From: UMGS1484 sp045661365
Lineage (GTDB): Bacteria; Bacillota; Clostridia; Oscillospirales; Acutalibacteraceae
DNA: 26,258 nucleotides
Assembly (NCBI GenBank): GCA_045661365.1
Contig: JAZRFL010000037.1
Location: forward strand, 1-26,258
Direction: 5' to 3'
Shown here: one piece after another, positions 21,464 to 26,258 of the stretch
Layout of the letters: each line of letters begins with the position of its first letter
How positions within the stretch are numbered: position 1 is the stretch's first letter
The notes under the pieces: generated by a model
Told to the model about the DNA's origin: nothing
What the model saw: the letters and a program-made list of their open reading frames with translations, nothing else
Databases searched by the model: none
Translations under genes and position numbers: made by a program

Positions 21464-23347
21464 ATGTACCAAATCGTTTATGAAGAACATACTGTTTATG
21501 AATTTGCTGCCGAAGAATTGGCAAAGTATTACGCTCGTATTACCGGCGATATTGTTTTACGCCACACTTCGCTGTTTCCTGAAAAGACGCCAATCGTTTT
21601 GGGAAGCCCCGCTTTTATTAAAAAAGTGCTGGACATAGAGGTACCTACCTCCCAACTGCGATACGACGGATATTGGATTTTGTCCGACGGTCAAAAGATT
21701 GCGGTGTCGGGGTTGGAAAAACGCAGCGTGCTTTACGGGGTATACCGATTGCTGGAAGACGTGGGTTGTAAATGGATGTTCCCCGGCAGAGAAGGGGAAG
21801 TTGTCCCGGCTATCAAAAATCTGCAATTTAAACAAGGGGAGATCATCGACAACCCCGATTTCGAAGTTCGGGCGTCTACCGACGATACCAAAATGGATGA
21901 AATTCCCGACAGTTATGTAATTGAAACCTTGGAAAAATTCGATTGGGCGGGCAAAAACCGTTTGAACACCTATTTCCAAGGGTGCAATATGTTTAACGGT
22001 GATATGTACCTGCGCCCCATGATCATGCGGGAACTGAACAAACGAGGCTTCCGTTTGGAGGTGGGCGGTCATAACACGTGGATTTACGTCCGTCGAGAGT
22101 TGTTTGGCGAAAAACCCGAACTATTCCGCGAGGTGGACGGGGTGCGCCGTAGCGATGGCAACTTCTGTTCTTCTAATCCCGAAGCGGTGCAAATGGTGGT
22201 GGACGGTGTTGGCAATCTGATTAAACAAGTGCCTGCCATTGAATGCTTCCACCTGTGGTTTGAAGATACTTTTGGCGGTAGTTGGTGTGAATGTGAAAAG
22301 TGCAAGCACCTGACTCCTGCTCAACAAATTATGAATGTCATTAATGCGGTGGCATTGGCTTATCCTCAGCTGCATGTGGATTTTATTTTGTACCACGACA
22401 GCGGCGACGTTTCCTCCATCACCCAACAACTGCCGCCTAACGTTTCGGCTTACTATGCCCCCCGTGAGCGTTGCTATGCTCACCGCTTGTCTGATCCCGA
22501 TTGCGCCCGCAACGTGGTGTATCATCAGCAGGCAAAACACGCCCGCAAGGTGTTTGCTGCGATTTATCCTTTTGAATATTGGACCGACATGATCTTGTTT
22601 AACAAGATGGGGGTCAACCTGCAACGCACCATGCACGAGGATCTGTTCGACTACAAAGATTTAGGCGTGAACGATATCACCTTGTTAATGTTCAACCGTT
22701 ACTCTTGGTTTGCTTATAAGCTTTCCATGGCCACCTTTGCCCGTCATACTTGGTCAATGGATTGCGACTACATGGTGGTACGAAAAGAACTGTGTGATAC
22801 CTATTACAAAGATGCATCCCATGCCATGATGACATATTACGATTTGCAAGAACAGTTTACCGATTTAATGTTGCAATTCTGCGGTTATGACGACGTGCAC
22901 GATATCCGCAACATTATTCCTCTTAACAAGGAATTTGGTGAAAAGCACTTGCAGGATTTAATTCAGGCAGAGAAGATTCTTGTGCAAATGGATGAATTGC
23001 TGAAGGATGCCGCCGATGCTACCGGCGACATGGGTGTTCGTTACCTGCTGAATTCCGAACGGCAAAGTGTGTATATTACCGCCAAGACCGCTTCTATTAC
23101 GCATCGACTGATGCGTGCTCGCCACGACCAAGCATTCCATAATATGAGCGATGCCGATTTCGACCAAGTGATGGATGACCTGATTGCCGACCACGAAGTG
23201 TTGGCGGAATATGGGTATAGCTTGCCTACTGCGTTGGTTGGTATTAACGGAAAAACCACCTTCGAGGACCACTTGTGTGGTGACCTGAATACCTTCTACC
23301 GTACCCTTAAATCCCAAGGAGTAGCAAAAGATTTTAAAACCTTTTAA
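21464..23347 (+). CDS. DUF4838 domain protein, glycoside hydrolase-like
   Basis: A 627-residue protein with no signal peptide. Residues ~1-125 resemble the alpha-glucuronidase/hexosaminidase N-terminal domain that precedes many TIM-barrel glycosidases (TPIVLGSP, SGLEKRSVLYGVYRLLEDVGCKW). The central part carries the DUF4838 landmark HLWFEDTFGGSWCECEKC (263-280), with a CxCxxC cluster, then LHVDFILYHD. The C-terminal ~150 residues are mostly helical. A sugar-related activity is likely but no substrate is evident, and the gene stands alone with no transporter or regulator beside it. The ATG follows TAGGAGGGG. Many C-ending His, Asn and Phe codons, as in leuS, suggest good expression. Confidence 0.82.
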   Translation: MYQIVYEEHTVYEFAAEELAKYYARITGDIVLRHTSLFPEKTPIVLGSPAFIKKVLDIEVPTSQLRYDGYWILSDGQKIAVSGLEKRSVLYGVYRLLEDVGCKWMFPGREGEVVPAIKNLQFKQGEIIDNPDFEVRASTDDTKMDEIPDSYVIETLEKFDWAGKNRLNTYFQGCNMFNGDMYLRPMIMRELNKRGFRLEVGGHNTWIYVRRELFGEKPELFREVDGVRRSDGNFCSSNPEAVQMVVDGVGNLIKQVPAIECFHLWFEDTFGGSWCECEKCKHLTPAQQIMNVINAVALAYPQLHVDFILYHDSGDVSSITQQLPPNVSAYYAPRERCYAHRLSDPDCARNVVYHQQAKHARKVFAAIYPFEYWTDMILFNKMGVNLQRTMHEDLFDYKDLGVNDITLLMFNRYSWFAYKLSMATFARHTWSMDCDYMVVRKELCDTYYKDASHAMMTYYDLQEQFTDLMLQFCGYDDVHDIRNIIPLNKEFGEKHLQDLIQAEKILVQMDELLKDAADATGDMGVRYLLNSERQSVYITAKTASITHRLMRARHDQAFHNMSDADFDQVMDDLIADHEVLAEYGYSLPTALVGINGKTTFEDHLCGDLNTFYRTLKSQGVAKDFKTF

Positions 23348-23357
23348 CATACGAAAT

Positions 23358-23390
23358 CAACCCCTTCCACCAATACCGTGGAAGGGGTTG
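23358..23390. terminator. Bidirectional hairpin terminator
   Basis: A perfect 13-bp stem (23358-23370 with 23378-23390) and a CAATACC loop, between the convergent DUF4838 and histidine kinase genes. The stem is very stable, but T-tracts are broken on both sides (TCGTTTGTCATTTTT on +), so efficiency is uncertain. Confidence 0.8.
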
Positions 23391-23403
23391 TCGTTTGTCA
23401 TTT

Positions 23404-24678
23404 TTATTCTGCTTTGGGAAATATCAGGGACACTGTGGTGCCCTCACCGGGAACGCTTTGCAACGTTAATTTGGCATTATGAAACGCTGCGGCATGTTTT
23501 ACAATGGAAAGTCCCAACCCAGTTCCGGTGATTTGCTTGGAATGGCTTTTATCACCACGAAAGAAACGTTCAAATACGCGTTCTTGATCTTCATATGCAA
23601 TTCCCATTCCGGTATCGGTAACTGCCAGCAAAACATCGTTTTCACGGGGCATGATTGCCACGGTGATTGAGCCTTTTTCACGATTGTATTTAATTGCGTT
23701 GTCGCATAGGTTTACTAAAATTTCCTCTAACATTTGAGGAACTCCGTCAACCGGACACGGTGAGCCTTGCAAACGCAAATCGATGCCGCTTTGCTCAGCA
23801 GCGGGGGATAACCGCTCTACAACTTGTTCTGCTAAGATAAAAAGATCGGTTCGTTGTATTTGCTCCAGTAGGTCTTTTTCATCTAAGCGAGACAATTGAA
23901 TGATGTCTCCGATCATGGCGATCAAACGTTTGGCTTCTTCATAGATTTTGCCGGAAAGATAAGGGGTGTCTTCCGGTTTGGCAAGACCATGCATCATAAT
24001 TTCGGCAAACCCGGAAATAGAGGTAAGAGGAGTTTTCAACTCATGAGAAACGTTGGCAGAAAATTCTTTGCGAAGACGATCTCTTTCTTCTCGCTCGGTC
24101 ACGTCTAAAATTAAAATGATGGCACCGATCGGTTGGTCATCGCGAAGCACGGGATTCCCCAAAATTTGATAGGTTCGTTCCGAAATATTGGTAAGTTGTT
24201 GGCTGTGTTGTCCTCCCAAAGCATCGCTAACCGCCTTGCGGAATCGGCGGCTTTTGGAAAACGTCAAAACGTTTTGGTTTTCTTCCGGTTCTATGTCCAG
24301 TAACCGTAATGCGGCATGATTGTAAGAAAGCACCACACCGTTTCGGTCAACGATCAGCATTCCTTCCGCCATATTTTCTGAAATGGTGCGAAATTCTTCT
24401 TGCTGTCGAAATAAATCCACCGTTTGATCGCGTATGGTCAGCGTTTGTTTTTTCAATTTGGCAAACAACGGGATCAATTCCTTGTAGGGTGGGGTGGTGC
24501 CAAATAAATCGGGATTGAGTTCTTTGATTGGGCGGGTGATGTATGTTGATAATACAAAAGCAAGCGTTATTGCAAGAATGGTGGCAATCACGAGTGCGTA
24601 GACAAGCGGTAAGCAAACAAACATGACGATTATCAAAGCCGCTACCGACACGATTGAGCAAAAGATGCGTGCTTTCAT
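23404..24678 (-). CDS. Sensor histidine kinase, PhoR-like
   Basis: A 424-residue membrane kinase that should phosphorylate the adjacent response regulator. Residues ~5-46 are two membrane helices with almost no external loop (the turn is around CLPLVY). A short HAMP-like segment follows (TRPIKELNPDLFG), then a PAS domain (about 95-195, NMAEGMLIVDRNGVVLSYN). The HisKA box is NVSHELKTPLT with H212. The ATP-binding domain shows DNAIKYN, DTGMGIAYEDQERVFERF and GTGLGLSIVKHA. Its start overlaps the regulator stop by 4 bp. PhoR usually has an external sensor domain, and it is missing here, so the signal may be intramembrane or cytosolic through PAS. Phosphate control is not proven. Confidence 0.94.
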   Translation of the reverse strand: MKARIFCSIVSVAALIIVMFVCLPLVYALVIATILAITLAFVLSTYITRPIKELNPDLFGTTPPYKELIPLFAKLKKQTLTIRDQTVDLFRQQEEFRTISENMAEGMLIVDRNGVVLSYNHAALRLLDIEPEENQNVLTFSKSRRFRKAVSDALGGQHSQQLTNISERTYQILGNPVLRDDQPIGAIILILDVTEREERDRLRKEFSANVSHELKTPLTSISGFAEIMMHGLAKPEDTPYLSGKIYEEAKRLIAMIGDIIQLSRLDEKDLLEQIQRTDLFILAEQVVERLSPAAEQSGIDLRLQGSPCPVDGVPQMLEEILVNLCDNAIKYNREKGSITVAIMPRENDVLLAVTDTGMGIAYEDQERVFERFFRGDKSHSKQITGTGLGLSIVKHAAAFHNAKLTLQSVPGEGTTVSLIFPKAE

Positions 24679-25355
24679 GCGTTGTTTCCTCCGATTTTAT
24701 AACCAATGCCACGTACTGTTTCTATGTAGTAGGCATGATCTCCCAGTTTTTGACGCAGGGTGCGTATGTGCACGTCTACTGTTCGGTTTTCCCCGTTAAA
24801 CGTATAGCCCCATACCTGTTCCAATAATTGATCGCGATCAAATACTTTGTCCGGATTTCTCATTAGCAAAGAAAGTAAATCAAATTCTTTTAGGGTGAGG
24901 GCAATGGTTTGTCCGTCTGCGGTTACGGTATGTTTAATGGTGTTGATGGTCAAGGCGCCGTGTGTGTATTCTTCCTGGGCGGTTGCATCATTTCCTGCGC
25001 GACGGAGCAACGCTTTTGTGCGAGAGATCAGTTCCATCATCCCAAAGGGCTTGGTTACATAATCGTCGGCTCCGCTGTCTAACCCCATGACTTTGTCATA
25101 TTCGGTAGATTTGGCGGTTAACAGCATAATCGGTAACCGTGTAGTTCTGACATCGCCCCGCAGTTTTTTTAAAATTGAGATTCCGTCTTCTCCGGGTAAC
25201 ATGATATCTAACATGACCAATTGCGGAACTCGTCGTTCCATAGCAGACCAAAATTCGGCCGGTGTTTCGAAGCCCATTGCTTCTAAGCCGTAATTGTTCA
25301 AGGTGTATAAAACCAACTCGCGAATGCTATGGTCGTCTTCTACCAAATAAATCAA
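24675..25355 (-). CDS. OmpR/PhoB-family response regulator
   Basis: A 226-residue regulator with a receiver domain (phospho-acceptor D50 in MLDIMLPGEDG, conserved lysine in YVTKPFG) and a C-terminal winged helix (DRDQLLEQVWGYTF, then RTVDVHIRTLRQKLG, IETVRGIGYKIG). The start is TTG, with GGAGGG 6 nt upstream and the conserved YLVEDD directly after. The kinase gene overlaps its stop, so the pair is translationally coupled. No phosphate uptake genes lie in the window, so the PhoP label describes family only. Confidence 0.95.
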   Translation of the reverse strand: MIYLVEDDHSIRELVLYTLNNYGLEAMGFETPAEFWSAMERRVPQLVMLDIMLPGEDGISILKKLRGDVRTTRLPIMLLTAKSTEYDKVMGLDSGADDYVTKPFGMMELISRTKALLRRAGNDATAQEEYTHGALTINTIKHTVTADGQTIALTLKEFDLLSLLMRNPDKVFDRDQLLEQVWGYTFNGENRTVDVHIRTLRQKLGDHAYYIETVRGIGYKIGGNNA

Positions 25356-25391
25356 ATAAATCCCTCCAAGGTATGGGAATATAGCGTGTGT

Positions 25392-25898
25392 TTAAAAGAA
25401 GATTTTGCTGTATTTCTTTACAATTATATATAAAGGCAATCCCAAACCCAAACAAACCGCCAATTCACCCAATCCAATGGTTATGGCGTTGTAGCCAAAA
25501 GAAACCCATTTAGCGGTGCCGGAATCAAAGAACAAGGAGATCTCTGCCCCAATGATCAGCGCATTGAACAGCACCGGCATGAGCGCTGAGAGAATAGGGA
25601 GGTTTTTGAATGTGCAATTGCGTAACAAACGAGTAAATATGGCAGCCAACAAAGTGGCCAAGGTGCCAAAGCAAATATCTAACCACCCATAGGGGCTTGT
25701 AATATTGCTCAAAACACAGCCAATGACCAACCCGGGAATTGCGGCAGGGGTAAATACAGGTAAAATGGTCATTGCTTCGGAAATGCGAAATTGTATGGGG
25801 CCGTACGCTAATCCCAATGCGCTGCTGGAGAGGGTGAATACGGCGTAAAAAGCGGCGATCAATGCCGAAAGAGTCAGCTGTCGTGTAGAACGATTCAT
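25392..25898 (-). CDS. queT: QueT family (queuosine precursor) membrane transporter
   Basis: A 168-residue polytopic membrane protein of the QueT group, the substrate-binding subunit of energy-coupling factor type transporters for queuosine precursors. Typical features are RQLTLSALIAAFYAVFTL at the start, GPIQFRISEAMTILPVF, PGLVIGCVLSNI and SPYGWLDICFGTLATLLA, plus about five or six membrane helices. The true start is ATG at 25898 with AAGGAGG 9 nt upstream; a longer open frame to 26237 runs through the rRNA promoter and is not coding. It is upstream of the two-component genes with a 36-bp gap and no terminator, so they may be co-transcribed. Confidence 0.9.
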   Translation of the reverse strand: MNRSTRQLTLSALIAAFYAVFTLSSSALGLAYGPIQFRISEAMTILPVFTPAAIPGLVIGCVLSNITSPYGWLDICFGTLATLLAAIFTRLLRNCTFKNLPILSALMPVLFNALIIGAEISLFFDSGTAKWVSFGYNAITIGLGELAVCLGLGLPLYIIVKKYSKIFF

Positions 25899-25942
25899 AG
25901 TGGAAGGCCTCCTTATTACATATATAATGGATGGATAAGGTA

Positions 25943-25971
25943 ATGGTATCATAAAATGAGGTAAGTTGCAA
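25943..25971 (-). promoter_or_regulatory. Sigma-A promoter for queT
   Basis: On the - strand, TTGCAA (25966-25971), 17-bp spacer, TACCAT (25943-25948). The leader to the queT ATG would be about 40 nt, too short for a typical riboswitch plus expression platform. Confidence 0.55.
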
Positions 25972-26030
25972 TGCTTTTTTAGGCATGTTGAACGATAAAT
26001 AAAAAAATCGAAAAAAACCGAAAAAAACAC

Positions 26031-26059
26031 TTGACAAACGGGGAAATGTTTGGTATTAT
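26031..26059 (+). promoter_or_regulatory. rRNA operon promoter P1
   Basis: Perfect TTGACA (26031-26036), 17-bp spacer, TATTAT (26054-26059). An A-rich tract at about 26000-26029 sits directly upstream, like an UP element. Together with P2 it is the classic tandem arrangement of Firmicute ribosomal RNA operons. Confidence 0.88.
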
Positions 26060-26153
26060 AGCGGAGCACTCTCAAAAACGGCTCTGCTGAGCGGTTTAAA
26101 AGAGGCTCACGAAAAGGACTTTGAAAAAAGTTCAAAAAAAGTGAAAAAAGTTC

Positions 26154-26182
26154 TTGACAAAGGCGAATGGTTGTGTTACAAT
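26154..26182 (+). promoter_or_regulatory. rRNA operon promoter P2
   Basis: Perfect TTGACA (26154-26159), 17-bp spacer, TACAAT (26177-26182), again with an A-rich tract upstream (about 26121-26150). P1 and P2 boxes are 123 bp apart. Confidence 0.9.
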
Positions 26183-26258
26183 AGCCTTCGGCGCTTCGGG
26201 AAACGAAGCAGTCAAGCGGACCTTGAAAATTAAACAACGATAGAAGGAACCCGAGATT
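26183..26258 (+). other. rRNA operon leader (16S rRNA expected just downstream)
   Basis: Leader following P2. It contains a 6-bp hairpin (GCTTCG 26193-26198 with CGAAGC 26204-26209) and the segment GGACCTTGAAAATTAAACAA that, in my experience, precedes 16S genes in clostridia. The mature 16S start is not inside the window, so the rRNA gene itself is inferred. The gene-free stretch 25899-26258 contains only the queT promoter, P1, P2 and this leader. Confidence 0.75.

Noticed and set aside
25899..25965. preQ1 riboswitch upstream of queT
   Set aside because: The predicted leader is about 40 nt, and I could not build the class I hairpin-plus-A-rich-tail or a class II pattern.
25899..26237. Long - strand open frame extending queT upstream by about 113 codons
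   Set aside because: It crosses both rRNA-type promoters and lacks a ribosome binding site. The ATG at 25898 has AAGGAGG at good spacing and starts the conserved QueT sequence.
1..26258. Mobile elements, CRISPR arrays, tRNA genes or defence systems
   Set aside because: No transposase, integrase, regular spaced repeats, cloverleaf or defence-type gene was recognised on either strand by reading.

Overview
The window looks like an ordinary, vertically inherited chromosomal stretch of a low-to-moderate GC Firmicute of class Clostridia, probably an Oscillospirales/Ruminococcaceae-type gut anaerobe. Evidence for this placement: the gene order nadD-yqeK-LCP-rsfS-leuS, rpsU next to yqeG, a YlbJ/SpoVV-like sporulation membrane protein, strong AGGAGG ribosome binding sites with some TTG/GTG starts, several clostridial small proteins of unknown function, and typical sigma-A promoters. 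The genus is inference only. I see no insertion sequence, prophage, CRISPR array, toxin-antitoxin pair or tRNA gene.

Layout. (1) 1-5140, + strand: the end of a histidine operon (hisIE, cut by the window edge, then a PHP histidinol phosphatase) runs straight into three peptidases (M20 PepD, M24 Xaa-Pro type, M29) and ends at a strong bidirectional terminator. (2) 5204-10352, - strand: nadD, yqeK, LCP-family protein, rsfS, leuS, a compact NAD/ribosome/tRNA-charging operon. (3) 10429-11974: a small membrane protein (+) converging on an M14 carboxypeptidase-like lipoprotein (-). (4) 12193-15108, + strand: rpsU with its own promoter and terminator, then the near-overlapping genes yqeG, an endonuclease IV-like TIM barrel, a YlbJ-like membrane protein and a four-cysteine small protein. 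(5) 15240-17786: an XRE regulator (-) divergent from pncB and a lipoprotein (+). (6) 17799-19931: an M14-fold protein that has lost its zinc ligands (-), divergent from an ADP-ribose pyrophosphatase-type Nudix gene and a HAD phosphatase (+). (7) 19934-20827, - strand: three small conserved-looking proteins of unknown function, divergent from a YfcE-type phosphoesterase (+). (8) 21464-23347: a solitary DUF4838 protein. (9) 23404-25898, - strand: a QueT-like transporter and a PhoP/PhoR-like two-component system. (10) 26031-26258: tandem rRNA-type promoters and leader reading out of the window, presumably into a 16S rRNA gene just beyond the edge.

Shared themes: NAD metabolism appears three times (nadD, pncB, Nudix), and histidine synthesis is joined to peptide breakdown. 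I found no clear new multi-gene system. The best leads are the apparently zinc-less M14 protein (its active-site losses can be read against the intact paralogue in the same window), the three-gene cluster of small unknown proteins, a hairpin covering part of the rpsU ribosome binding site, and several uncharacterised small proteins tied to known genes.
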